From NCBI RefSeq assembly GCF_015355755.1, contig NZ_JACVEE010000002.1, forward strand, positions 434,001 through 498,000: DNA of 64,000 bases, read 5' to 3'. This document shows positions 43,057 to 51,472 of the stretch, piece after piece. The notes beneath the pieces are model-generated. The model was not told where the DNA came from, did not search any database, and worked only from the letters and a program-made list of their open reading frames with translations. Both the position numbers and the translations under genes were made by a program. The stretch is from Nocardia sp. XZ_19_385 (GTDB lineage Bacteria; Actinomycetota; Actinomycetes; Mycobacteriales; Mycobacteriaceae). Each line of letters begins with the position of its first letter. The stretch's first letter is position 1.

Positions 43057-43863
43057 ATGCGAATCGGAATCATCGGCGCCGGAAATATGGCACGGGCGCT
43101 GGGCGGCGGGTGGGTCGCCGCCGGGCACGACGTCGTGATCGGAGCCAGGAATCGGGCGGCGTCAGCCGAATTGGCCGCCGCGATCGGTGCGCGCGCGGGA
43201 AGTATCGGGGAGGCGGCCGAATTCGGCGAGGTCGTGCTGCTCGGGCTGCCCGTCGACGCCTTGGACGAGGTGCTGCGGTCCAGCGCCGCTGCGCTCGGCG
43301 GGCGCATCCTCATCGACTGCACGAACGCCTTCGCTCCGGACTTCGCGAACCCGCACGGACCGACCACCTTCCCGCTGTCGGAAGAAGCTGTGGCCGAGCG
43401 CATCTCGGCGACCGTGCCCGGCGCGCACGTGGTCAAGGCATTCAACCTGCTGGCTGCGGAGGTTTGGGAGGGATCGGAACGGTCGTTCGAAGGCAGGACG
43501 CTGGCCGTCCCGCTATGCGGTGACGACCCGGCAGCGCTCGACCGCGTGGCTGGTCTGGTCGAGGACCTGAAGCTGCATCCGGTCCGGGCGGGCGGCCTGT
43601 CGCGGGCCCGGTACCTCGAAGCCACCTCGAACTTCATCGTCGGGCTCTGGTTCGGCGGACACGATGTGCGCGCCATGTTCCCGCCACTGGAGTCGGCCTT
43701 CGCCGTCGAGGACCAGTCCCCCGCCGTCCCGGCATGCAGAAGCACGCCGGGACGACGAGGTTGGGTGGATACGGCCACCACAACGACATGCTCGAGCAGC
43801 CATCCACGGACTGGCAGGTCGGGTTACCAGCCCGGATTGCCCTTGACCGGCAGGTTCACATAG
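43057..43863 (+). CDS. NADP-binding oxidoreductase, F420-reductase-like
   Basis: 268 residues. The Rossmann loop is IGIIGAGNMARALGGGWVAA, followed by HDVVIGARN, VVLLGLPVDALDEVL and HVVKAFNLLAAEVW, as in NADPH-dependent F420 reductases. The domain appears to end near residue 227 (FPPLESAFA). The remaining 40 residues (for example GRRGWVDTATTTTC) look like read-through and overlap the convergent hydrolase gene by 40 bases. A hairpin lies where the gene might have ended. Possible lost stop codon or frameshift. Function probably redox. Confidence 0.7.
   Translation: MRIGIIGAGNMARALGGGWVAAGHDVVIGARNRAASAELAAAIGARAGSIGEAAEFGEVVLLGLPVDALDEVLRSSAAALGGRILIDCTNAFAPDFANPHGPTTFPLSEEAVAERISATVPGAHVVKAFNLLAAEVWEGSERSFEGRTLAVPLCGDDPAALDRVAGLVEDLKLHPVRAGGLSRARYLEATSNFIVGLWFGGHDVRAMFPPLESAFAVEDQSPAVPACRSTPGRRGWVDTATTTTCSSSHPRTGRSGYQPGLPLTGRFT
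43725..43754. other. Hairpin inside the 3' end of the oxidoreductase frame
   Basis: CGTCCCGGC and GCCGGGACG form a nine-base stem with a 12-base loop. It lies within the suspected read-through part of the frame and could be an old terminator. Confidence 0.4.
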
Positions 43864-45860
43864 CTCGGTTCGTTCGGGTCGAGCAGCAGATGCTGTGGAC
43901 GGAGGCCGGTTTCGAGGAGTAGCGGCATCGGCGGCAGCCCCTTCGGGAAGTTGCCCGTGTACACGTCGACGCGCAGGCGGTGACCGGGCTGGAGCACGGC
44001 GTTCACCCCGGGAATCGAGATGTCCAGTTGCGTCGGCTCACCCGGCACAGTCGGCTGCCGGCGGTCCAGTGACAAGTACGGCACCGGTTCGGTGTAATCG
44101 CCATTCGGCAGCCGGGTGCTGCGGGATTCGTCGATCTCACGCAACGAGGCGACCAACTGACCCGAGGACAGCACCGTCGAACGGCCGTCCGGCGCAACAT
44201 CGTTCACCGTTGCGACCCAGTAGCCGTCGGTGGCGTCGTGCACCGTGTTCAACCGCACCGCGATCGCGCCGGATATCGAAACCTGTTCCGCGACCGGACT
44301 ACTGGTGAAGGTGAGTCCGCCGAGCTCTTGGATCCGCGAGTCTTCGGCGCAGGCGACGATGATCTGCGGGATGCCGACGAGCTGCTGGGTCGCGTCACGG
44401 GAGCACAGGCCGGTGAGTCCGGGCGCCACCGAGACCCGGGCGATGTCCGGGCTCGGCTCGGCGAACAGGGAACCGTCGTGCACGCTCGTCGCGGTGCCGC
44501 TGCGAGCAGCCGACAGATACATTCGGCGATAGGTCGAAACCGGCTGCTGGAAGGCGCCTTCGGTGATCCATCGGCCGCCCTCCTGCTTCATCGTGACCGG
44601 GCCATACCTGTCGATGCCGTTGTCGATGCCCTTGAGCCACTTGTCGAACCAAGCCCGCTGCAGCACATCCATGCGCGGCGGCAGGCCCGGCCGACCGGAT
44701 TCGTTGCCGTTGCTGATGTGGTACCCATCGCCCATAAACAGCTGTTTCTGCCCGGGCGGCAACGGGATTCGGTTGTAGACGTCGGTCTGGGAGTTGATGA
44801 ACACGTCGTGCCAGCCGCCGGTGACGAAGGTCGGCACCTGGATCTTGGTCGCGTCGGTTTCCCAGGAACGGCGCGCCGCGCTGTTCGCGTCGAGCAGTTC
44901 GGCGACCTTCGGGTTGAGGTCGCTGATCTGCGGCGCGGTCATCACGCTGAAGAACGCGTCCATGAAGGTGAACGGATCCGCCAATCGGTCGGCGAGCCAA
45001 CGCGCGTCGAAACGACCCTGCGCGAGCGCGGTCAGATCGGGCACCAGTTTGCCGCCGTTCACCGCGAGCAGCCACATCGGCATGAATGCCACGCCGAGCG
45101 CACCACCTGGAGCGACCAGATCGCGGAACGGGTTGCGGCTGGGCACAACCGGGAAGATCGCTTCGAGCGCGGGCGGGTTCTTCGCCGCGACTTGCAGCTG
45201 GTTCAGGCCCGAGTAGGAGACGCCGTTCATGCCGATGCGGCCGTTGGACCACGGCTGACGCGACGCCCAGTCGATCACCTCGACGGTGTCCTGCTGTTCC
45301 CGTTCGCGCAGGATGTCCCAAATACCTTGGGAGAAGCCGGTTCCGCGGACATCGACGACGACCTGGGTGTAACCGCTCTTGATCAGCTGGCGGTCGACGG
45401 TGAAGTTGCGGACCAGTCCGCCGCCGAGTGCCTTGGTCAGGTCGGTGATGCCGGAGAACGGGGTACCGGTGAGATCGATATCGCGCGAAAGTTGCAGCAC
45501 CGCATCCGAAAGGCCCGGTATCGAGATCAGGCTGTCGCCGATCATGGAGCCCAATTTGGTGTAGGGCGTCATGTTCACGATGGTCGGCGTGGGTTCGGCG
45601 ATGGGGCGGCCCGCGGCGTCGGCCGGGCGGTACACATTGCTCTTGAGCACCGTGCCGTCGCTCATCGTGATCGGGACGTCCCATTCGATGACGACATTCG
45701 GGTACGGCTGCGGGCCGTCCTCGGTGGCGGTCCAGGCGGCGCCCGCCGCTCCACCATCCGGGCCGGTCGGGATCGGCGTCGCTGATCCGTTCGGGGTCAA
45801 CAGGGGACTCAGTAGTCCGGCGGCGAAAAACACCACCGCGGAACGCAATGCGGCACGCAT
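43824..45860 (-). CDS. Secreted CocE/NonD-type alpha/beta hydrolase (copy 1)
   Basis: 678 residues. Signal peptide (MRAALRSAVVFFAAGLLSPL). Hydrolase core with nucleophile in GMNGVSYSGLNQLQ, catalytic Asp/His region later, and a C-terminal jelly-roll domain (PGHRLRVDVYTGNFP) as in X-Pro dipeptidyl peptidases and cocaine esterase. It is probably exported and cleaves esters or peptides. About two thirds of positions look identical to the next gene. It has a palindrome 21 bases upstream of the start. Start at ATG 45858-45860. Confidence 0.8.
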   Translation of the reverse strand: MRAALRSAVVFFAAGLLSPLLTPNGSATPIPTGPDGGAAGAAWTATEDGPQPYPNVVIEWDVPITMSDGTVLKSNVYRPADAAGRPIAEPTPTIVNMTPYTKLGSMIGDSLISIPGLSDAVLQLSRDIDLTGTPFSGITDLTKALGGGLVRNFTVDRQLIKSGYTQVVVDVRGTGFSQGIWDILREREQQDTVEVIDWASRQPWSNGRIGMNGVSYSGLNQLQVAAKNPPALEAIFPVVPSRNPFRDLVAPGGALGVAFMPMWLLAVNGGKLVPDLTALAQGRFDARWLADRLADPFTFMDAFFSVMTAPQISDLNPKVAELLDANSAARRSWETDATKIQVPTFVTGGWHDVFINSQTDVYNRIPLPPGQKQLFMGDGYHISNGNESGRPGLPPRMDVLQRAWFDKWLKGIDNGIDRYGPVTMKQEGGRWITEGAFQQPVSTYRRMYLSAARSGTATSVHDGSLFAEPSPDIARVSVAPGLTGLCSRDATQQLVGIPQIIVACAEDSRIQELGGLTFTSSPVAEQVSISGAIAVRLNTVHDATDGYWVATVNDVAPDGRSTVLSSGQLVASLREIDESRSTRLPNGDYTEPVPYLSLDRRQPTVPGEPTQLDISIPGVNAVLQPGHRLRVDVYTGNFPKGLPPMPLLLETGLRPQHLLLDPNEPSYVNLPVKGNPGW

Positions 45861-45880
45861 CGTCGTCAGCGCTCGCTTTC

Positions 45881-45902
45881 TTAGGGAGTGGCCATTCCCT
45901 AA
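45881..45902. promoter_or_regulatory. Near-perfect 22-base palindrome upstream of hydrolase copy 1
   Basis: TTAGGGA and TCCCTAA flank a central TGGCCA: 20 of 22 bases are symmetric. It lies 21 bases before the start, so it is a good repressor-site candidate. Confidence 0.55.
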
Positions 45903-45903
45903 A

Positions 45904-45919
45904 TTACCGGCGAGTAGGC
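45904..45919. promoter_or_regulatory. TTACCGGCGAGTAGGC element, copy near hydrolase 1
   Basis: 16 bases; 14 match the inverted copy at 48171-48186 upstream of hydrolase 2. Possible common regulatory site. Confidence 0.35.
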
Positions 45920-45999
45920 GCGGCCGGTGGGAAAACCCGCGAACAACAAGACAATTCGTGCACCTGCACAAGGCCGCCCCCGCAGTCGGCACAACGAAA

Positions 46000-46036
46000 A
46001 GGCGCCTCCGCTCGAATGATTCGAACGGAGGCGCCT
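46000..46036 (-). terminator. Terminator of hydrolase copy 2
   Basis: A 17-base stem with one mismatch and a three-base loop, 16 bases past the stop codon of the minus-strand gene. On that strand it ends in four Ts. Confidence 0.75.
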
Positions 46037-46052
46037 CGGCGTACTACCTAGC

Positions 46053-48122
46053 TCACCAGCCCGGCTTACCCCGCACCGGGATGTTGACGAAGCTCGGCCG
46101 GTTCGGGTCCAGCTGCACATGCTGCGGCTTCAGGCCCGTATCGACCAGCATCGGCAGCACCGGCAAACCCTTCGGGAAGTTCCCGGCAAAGACATCCACC
46201 CGCAGGCGGTGGCCCGGCTTCAGGATCGCCTCGGTGGCGGGCAGCGCGATGTCCAGCGTGGTCGCCTCGCCCGGCGCCGTCTGCTGACGGCGATCCAGCG
46301 AGGTGAACGGGCGCGGATCGGTGTAGTCACCGTTGGCCGACTTGGCGCTGGTCGCGTCGTCGATCTCGCGCATGGAAGCCATCAGCTGACCCGAGGACAG
46401 CACCGTCGACTGGCCGTCGGGTGCGACATCGTTGACCGTCACCACCCAGTAGCCGTCGGCGGCATCCTGAACGGTGTTGAGTCGCACCGCGATCGGGCCG
46501 GAGATGGCGGTTTCCTCGGCGACCGGCGCGCTGGTGAAGGTCAGGCCGTTGAGTTCGGCGACCCGGGAATCCTTCGCGCAGCCGTCGATGACCGAGAGGG
46601 CGCCCGCACTACCCTGTGCCGCGTCGTTGGAGCACAGGGTGGTGAGGCCCGGAGCGACGGTGAGTCGCTGGGTATCGGAATTCGCCGCGGCGGTGAGAGA
46701 TCCGTCGTGCAGCGACTGGGCGGTACCGCTGTTCGCCGCGGACAGGTACATCCGGCGATGCGCCGACTCGACCTCGGCCTCACGGCTGGACGCGGAACCG
46801 AAACCGAAACCATTGGTGGTGATCCAGCCGCCGCCCTGCTGGCGCAGCGTCACCGGGCCGTAGGTGTCGATGCCGTTGTCGATGCCCTTGAGCCACTTGT
46901 CGAACCAGGCGCGCTGCAGGACATCCAGGCGCGGGGGCAGGCCCGGCTTACCGTACTCGTTGCCCGAGTTGATGTGATACGTGTTGCCCATCAGCAGCTG
47001 CTTCTGGCCCGGCGGCAGCGGAATCTGTTCGTAGATCTTGGATTCCGAGTAGGTGAACAGGTCGTGCCAGCCACCGGTGACGAAGGTCGGGACCTTGATC
47101 TTGGCGGGGTCGCTCCACCAATCCTTGCGGCGGCCTTCGGTATCGGTGAGCAGCGCCTTGGCGCGCGGATCCAGATTCTCGATCTTGGTGGTGGTGTAGA
47201 CGTTGAGCAGCACGTCCATGAAGGTCATCGGATCTGCCGCGCGGTCGGCCAGCCACTTGGTGTCGAACTGGCCGTTCACGATCGAGGCCACATCCGGGAC
47301 CCACTTCAGGCCGTTGATGGCGGTCAGCCACAGCGGGATGAAGTTGAAGCCGAAGCCGGTGCCGGGGGCCAGCACGTCTTGGACCAGGTCGCTACCGGGC
47401 ACCACCGGGAAGATCGCCTTCAGCGCCGGCGGATTCTGCTGCGCCGCCTGCACCTGGTTGATGCCCGAGTAGGAGATGCCGTTCATGCCGACCTTGCCGT
47501 CGGACCACGACTGCTTGGACGCCCAGTCGATGACCTCGAGGGTGTCCTGCTGTTCGCGCTGGCGCAGCATGTCCCAGGTGCCCTGGGAGAAGCCGGTGCC
47601 GCGCACGTCGACCACGAGCCAGCTGTAGCCGCTCTTGATCATCTGCCGGTCCACGGCGAAGTTGCGGAGCTCGCCGCCGCCGAAGGCCTTGGTCAGGTCG
47701 GTGACGCCGGACAGCGGGGTGCCCGACATATCGATCTGGCGGAACAGTGCGAGCAGGGCGTCGGAGAGCCCGGGGACCGAGAGCGCGCTGTCGCCGAGGT
47801 TGGACACCAGTTTGGTGTAGGGCGTCAGGTTGACGATGGTCGGCGTCTGGGTGTCGATCGGCCGCCCCGCCGCGTCCGCGGGCCGGTACAGATTGCCCTT
47901 GAGGACGGTGCCGTCGCTCATGGTGATCGGTACATCCCACTGGATGTTGACGTTGGGGTACTGCTGGGCGCCGTCTTCGGTGGCGGTCCAGGCAGCGCCC
48001 GCGGCGCCGCCGTCAGGCCCCGTGGACGCGGGCGCGGCATGCGCCGCGGCGCCGGTGCTGAGGAAAGGAAGGAGCACAGCAGTGGCAACCGACGCCACCG
48101 TGGCCCGCAACGCGTACTTCAT
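46053..48122 (-). CDS. Secreted CocE/NonD-type alpha/beta hydrolase (copy 2)
   Basis: 689 residues, a close paralogue of copy 1. Signal peptide (VASVATAVLLPFLSTGAAAH, cut after HAA). Nucleophile in GMNGISYSGINQVQ; jelly-roll C-terminus with PGHRLRVDVFAGNFP. It has an insert near residue 460 (FGFGSASSREAEVESA) that copy 1 lacks. It is transcribed in the same direction as copy 1 and ends in a strong terminator, so the two are probably separate units. Confidence 0.8.
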   Translation of the reverse strand: MKYALRATVASVATAVLLPFLSTGAAAHAAPASTGPDGGAAGAAWTATEDGAQQYPNVNIQWDVPITMSDGTVLKGNLYRPADAAGRPIDTQTPTIVNLTPYTKLVSNLGDSALSVPGLSDALLALFRQIDMSGTPLSGVTDLTKAFGGGELRNFAVDRQMIKSGYSWLVVDVRGTGFSQGTWDMLRQREQQDTLEVIDWASKQSWSDGKVGMNGISYSGINQVQAAQQNPPALKAIFPVVPGSDLVQDVLAPGTGFGFNFIPLWLTAINGLKWVPDVASIVNGQFDTKWLADRAADPMTFMDVLLNVYTTTKIENLDPRAKALLTDTEGRRKDWWSDPAKIKVPTFVTGGWHDLFTYSESKIYEQIPLPPGQKQLLMGNTYHINSGNEYGKPGLPPRLDVLQRAWFDKWLKGIDNGIDTYGPVTLRQQGGGWITTNGFGFGSASSREAEVESAHRRMYLSAANSGTAQSLHDGSLTAAANSDTQRLTVAPGLTTLCSNDAAQGSAGALSVIDGCAKDSRVAELNGLTFTSAPVAEETAISGPIAVRLNTVQDAADGYWVVTVNDVAPDGQSTVLSSGQLMASMREIDDATSAKSANGDYTDPRPFTSLDRRQQTAPGEATTLDIALPATEAILKPGHRLRVDVFAGNFPKGLPVLPMLVDTGLKPQHVQLDPNRPSFVNIPVRGKPGW

Positions 48123-48419
48123 CGAACGTGATCCACCTCTCGGACTGATCGAACCCCGGAAGCATACCGAACCTACTCGTCGGTAAGAACATCCGGCTAT
48201 CGGAAAATCTGGTGAATACCAGTTCACATACACCCAGCGACCCGCAATAGCCCCAGCGTACAGCCGCCATCCCCCACTTCAGACACAAGAATCAAGGCTT
48301 ACCGTAACCGCCCGTCCGAGCCAATAGTCAACCGCCCCGGACCCACTTATCCACTAGGCCGAATCCGCCCCCGACCGGTAGCGTTCCTGATCTAGTTCGA
48401 ACTCGGGGAGGGACCACCA
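48123..48419. other. Intergenic region, 297 bases
   Basis: The longest gene-free stretch. It lies between divergent genes and holds the promoter of hydrolase 2 (with the 48171-48186 element) and that of the small membrane gene. No RNA gene, repeat or small coding sequence was seen. Confidence 0.5.
48171..48186. promoter_or_regulatory. Inverted copy of the TTACCG-CGAGTAGG element near hydrolase 2
   Basis: ACCTACTCGTCGGTAA; its reverse complement matches 45904-45919 at 14 of 16 bases. It lies about 50 bases upstream of the hydrolase 2 start. Confidence 0.35.
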
Positions 48420-48821
48420 GTGGGCGACCCACGGGTACGTGCAACCGACAGCGGTACCGCGGTCGGCGCCGCTGTGATCGCACTCCTCATCGGACTGTGG
48501 TGTGCAGCCATCGCGCTGGACGCCGCGACAAGGGACTACCCGGAACTGCAAGGCGGGGAGGTCTTCCCGACCTGGCCGGTATTCGCTGTCGGTGCGATTG
48601 CCTGGCTGCTCGGGGCGGGCCTGTTGTTTCTCCGCACCGCGATCGGCCGGGTGCTCGTCATCATCGATTCCGTTTTCGGAATCATGTATCTCGCCGTCAA
48701 AGCCCTTGGCGAAGAGGACCCTTGGGTGCTCCCGATGGCGGGCGTTCCCCTGATCGTCTTGCTCCTAGCGATGGCGAAATCGACCGAACACTGGATCGCC
48801 GCCAAAACTCGTGGCCGCTGA
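48420..48821 (+). CDS. Hypothetical membrane protein
   Basis: 133 residues with four hydrophobic helices: AAVIALLIGLWCAAIAL, FAVGAIAWLLGAGLLFL, VLVIIDSVFGIMYLAV and LPMAGVPLIVLLLAM. A GTG start is preceded by GGGGAGGG. The C-terminus is short and basic. No family recognised. Confidence 0.55.
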   Translation: MGDPRVRATDSGTAVGAAVIALLIGLWCAAIALDAATRDYPELQGGEVFPTWPVFAVGAIAWLLGAGLLFLRTAIGRVLVIIDSVFGIMYLAVKALGEEDPWVLPMAGVPLIVLLLAMAKSTEHWIAAKTRGR

Positions 48822-48891
48822 AATCGGCCTGTTTCTTGTCGTGGGCGTCCGATAGCCTTCCAACATCATTCGATCTAGCAAGGGGGATCTC

Positions 48892-49140
48892 ATGACGTAC
48901 GTCGAGCTCGATCGTCGCGTTACCAAGCTGGAGGGTCGCGTGAGTGATATCGAGTACACCATGCCGAGAGACATCCGGGGCGTGCGGATTTACTCGACCC
49001 GGCTCGGCAGTCAAATGATCACGATGGCGCATGGCATCGCCGCGATCATGGTGCATCTGGGGCTGGAACCGATCCAGATCGAGGAAGTCCGCTATCCGAC
49101 CGACGCCGAGATCGACGAATCCTTCGAGGCCGACTGTTAG
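48892..49140 (+). CDS. Small protein with a short coiled-coil, unknown function
   Basis: 82 residues. An N-terminal heptad segment (LDRRVTKLEGRVSDIEYTM) suggests coiled-coil pairing, followed by a helical stretch (GSQMITMAHGIAAIMVHLG) and an acidic tail. CAAGGGGG lies just before the ATG. It is followed by a strong terminator. Could be co-transcribed with the membrane gene 70 bases upstream. Not recognised. Confidence 0.5.
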   Translation: MTYVELDRRVTKLEGRVSDIEYTMPRDIRGVRIYSTRLGSQMITMAHGIAAIMVHLGLEPIQIEEVRYPTDAEIDESFEADC

Positions 49141-49145
49141 TACGA

Positions 49146-49180
49146 CGAAGCGCCGTGGTCGAACCGACCACGGCGCTTCG
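49146..49180. terminator. Bidirectional terminator between the small gene and gpmA
   Basis: A 16-base perfect stem with a three-base AAC loop between two convergent genes. Confidence 0.8.
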
Positions 49181-49192
49181 TGTTTCAGCTGG

Positions 49193-49930
49193 TTACTTGC
49201 CGCCCTGGTTGGCGACCGCAGCCGCGCCGGCGGCGGCGGCATCCGGGTCGAGGTAGACGGCGGGGCGGATCGGGCGGAGGTTTTCGTCGAGTTCGTAGAC
49301 GAGGGGGATGCCGGTGGGGATGTTCAGGCCGGCGATGTCGTCGTCGGAGATCTGGTCGAGGTGCTTGACCATGGCGCGCAGGGAGTTGCCGTGGGCGGCC
49401 ACGAGGACGGTTTTGCCGGTCAGGAGTTCCTTGGAGATGGTGGACTCCCAGTAGGGGACCATCCGCTTGACGACGTCGAGCAGGCATTCGGTCTTCGGGA
49501 CCTCGATGCCGGTGTAGCGCGGGTCGCCTTCCTGGCTGTACTCGTTGTCCGCGGCGATGGGCGGGGGCGGGGTGTCGTAGCTGCGGCGCCACAGCATGAA
49601 CTGCTCGTCGCCGTACTGCTCCTTGACCTGGGCCTTGTTCTTGCCCTGCAGGTCGCCGTAGTGGCGCTCGTTCAGGCGCCAGTCGCGGATCACCGGGATC
49701 CAGTGCCGGTCGGCGGCGTCGAGGGCGTTGTTGGCGGTGCTGATGGCGCGGCGCAGCAGCGAGGTGTACACGATGTCCGGCAGCACACCCTTTTCGGCCA
49801 TCAGCTGGCCGGCGCGCTTGCCCTCGGCGATGCCCTTGTCGGTCAGGTGCACATCCACCCAGCCGGTGAACAGGTTCAGGGCGTTCCATTCGCTCTCGCC
49901 GTGGCGCAGCAGCACGAGGGTGTACGTCAT
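49193..49930 (-). CDS. gpmA: 2,3-bisphosphoglycerate-dependent phosphoglycerate mutase
   Basis: 245 residues. Interconverts 3- and 2-phosphoglycerate in glycolysis. The phospho-histidine is in [12 protein letters not shown]; the second histidine in [16 protein letters not shown]; the substrate loop [12 protein letters not shown] is complete, so this is the true enzyme rather than a phosphatase relative. An Ala-rich tail of about 12 residues is added. It corresponds to Rv0489. The frame extends far upstream, but the conserved start is at 49930. Confidence 0.95.
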   Translation of the reverse strand: MTYTLVLLRHGESEWNALNLFTGWVDVHLTDKGIAEGKRAGQLMAEKGVLPDIVYTSLLRRAISTANNALDAADRHWIPVIRDWRLNERHYGDLQGKNKAQVKEQYGDEQFMLWRRSYDTPPPPIAADNEYSQEGDPRYTGIEVPKTECLLDVVKRMVPYWESTISKELLTGKTVLVAAHGNSLRAMVKHLDQISDDDIAGLNIPTGIPLVYELDENLRPIRPAVYLDPDAAAAGAAAVANQGGK

Positions 49931-49953
49931 GGGGCCATTCTGGCAGGCCGAAC

Positions 49954-50847
49954 TCAGGCGGGCGCTGAGAGGGCGGTGAGCAGACCGGCGCCGATCAGGG
50001 TGGCGCGGTCCTGCAGTTCGGAGGGCACGACTTTCAGATCCTTGAGGAATCCGATGCGGGCGTGCGCGCCGAGCGACTCCTGCATGGGCCGCCACAGCGG
50101 CTCCCCCGCCTGCGCGAATCCGCCGCCGACCACGACCAGGTCGACATCCAGCAGCGCCGCGGCCGAGGAAATCGCCTGTCCCAGTGCGATACCCGCGCGG
50201 CGCAGCGCGGCCTTGGCGATGCGGTCACCGTGCAGCGCGTCCTCGGCCAGCTCGATACCGGTGGTGCCGGTCCAGCCCCGCCCCTGCGCCCAGCGCACCG
50301 AAGACGGCCCGCTCGCAACGGCTTCAACGCAGCCCACGCCCCCGCACGCGCACGGATCCATCGAACCGGGAACCACGATGTGCCCGATGTGCCCGGCATT
50401 ACCGGTGTGCCCGACCGCGACCATGCCGCCGACGATCACGCCGCCCCCGATGCCCGAGGACACCGTCATGGCCAGCGCGTCCGGCGTCTGCCGGGCCGCG
50501 CCGAAATGCCGCTCGGCCAGCGCCAGGCACACCCCGTCGATGGCGAAACGCACCGAGGCGGAAGGGAACAGCTCCTTCACCGCGGACACGATCGGGAAGC
50601 CGCTCGACCACTCGGGAATGTTGAGCGGCGACAACGAACCGGACGGCGCGTCCACCGGCCCGGCCGTGCCGATGCCGATGATCGGCACGTCGTCGTCCCC
50701 CGCGACGGACAGCAGCAGCTCCTGGCACGCCTCCCAGACCCCGGTCGCCGGCACCTGGATGCGGCCGACCTCCTGGGTCATCCCGTCGTTTCCGACCACG
50801 CCGACAGCGATCTTCGTCGCCCCGATATCCAGCGCGAGAATGGTCAT
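49954..50847 (-). CDS. ROK-family sugar kinase
   Basis: 297 residues. Phosphate loop [13 protein letters not shown]; sugar-binding motif [10 protein letters not shown]; zinc cysteines [14 protein letters not shown]. These mark the ROK family (glucokinase, N-acetylglucosamine or mannose kinase). No regulator domain is present, so it is a kinase and not an NagC-type repressor. It is 23 bases from gpmA, suggesting a glycolytic link. Glucose is the most likely substrate. Confidence 0.8.
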   Translation of the reverse strand: MTILALDIGATKIAVGVVGNDGMTQEVGRIQVPATGVWEACQELLLSVAGDDDVPIIGIGTAGPVDAPSGSLSPLNIPEWSSGFPIVSAVKELFPSASVRFAIDGVCLALAERHFGAARQTPDALAMTVSSGIGGGVIVGGMVAVGHTGNAGHIGHIVVPGSMDPCACGGVGCVEAVASGPSSVRWAQGRGWTGTTGIELAEDALHGDRIAKAALRRAGIALGQAISSAAALLDVDLVVVGGGFAQAGEPLWRPMQESLGAHARIGFLKDLKVVPSELQDRATLIGAGLLTALSAPA

Positions 50848-50922
50848 CAGGCCCCCACTTCCGACAGCAGCATCGTGCCCGCCGCGTTCGCGGCGGCCCG
50901 AAGGATCATATTGGGCGCGGGC

Positions 50923-51420
50923 CTACTTGTCGGAGGCGTCCACCAGATGTTCGAAAGCGCGCAGGTTCTTCAGCGACTCACCGCGCGAGACCCGCCACTT
51001 CCATTCCTTGCGAATGGATTCCGCGAAGCCCAGCTCCAGCAGCACATTGAAGTCGCCGTCGACGGCCTCGAGGATCTGCCCGAAGACGCGATCGAGCTCG
51101 TCGGCGGTCACCGCGTGCGTGGCGATGCGGCCGACGAGGTAGATGTCGCCGACCCGGTCCAGGGTGTAGGCCACGCCGTAGAGGCGGCGGTTGCGGCGCA
51201 GCAGGAATTTGTAGACGCCTTCGAAGTTCTCGTCCGGCTTGCGGCAGACGAACGATTCGATGCGCAGACCGTGCTTGCCGACGGTGAGCATCACCGTCGT
51301 CTTGAGCTTGCGCTCACCCGGCAGGATGACAACGAAAACGTCCTCGCCGGTGCGGCTGTATTCGATTTCCCGATCGCGCAGCGTCTCGTCGATCAGCTGC
51401 GCGGTGGCTTGCACCGACAT
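50923..51420 (-). CDS. YbjN domain protein (Rv0487-like)
   Basis: 165 residues. A single YbjN-like alpha/beta domain of the type III secretion chaperone fold: KTTVMLTVGKHGLRIESFVC, YKFLLRRNRRLYGVAYTLD, VDGDFNVLLELGFAESIRKEW. It lies immediately after mshA, as in M. tuberculosis. In that organism the gene is conserved but uncharacterised. Start at ATG 51418-51420. Confidence 0.8.
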   Translation of the reverse strand: MSVQATAQLIDETLRDREIEYSRTGEDVFVVILPGERKLKTTVMLTVGKHGLRIESFVCRKPDENFEGVYKFLLRRNRRLYGVAYTLDRVGDIYLVGRIATHAVTADELDRVFGQILEAVDGDFNVLLELGFAESIRKEWKWRVSRGESLKNLRAFEHLVDASDK

Positions 51421-51472
51421 CGGCGTTGTACTCCTGTCGTTGGGGATCCTCAGTATCGGATACCCGAATCCG

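Noticed and set aside
46119..48131. Plus-strand open frame of 670 codons across hydrolase copy 2
   Set aside because: It mirrors a strongly supported gene with signal peptide and catalytic motifs; its own product is Arg/Gly/Val-rich with no motifs.
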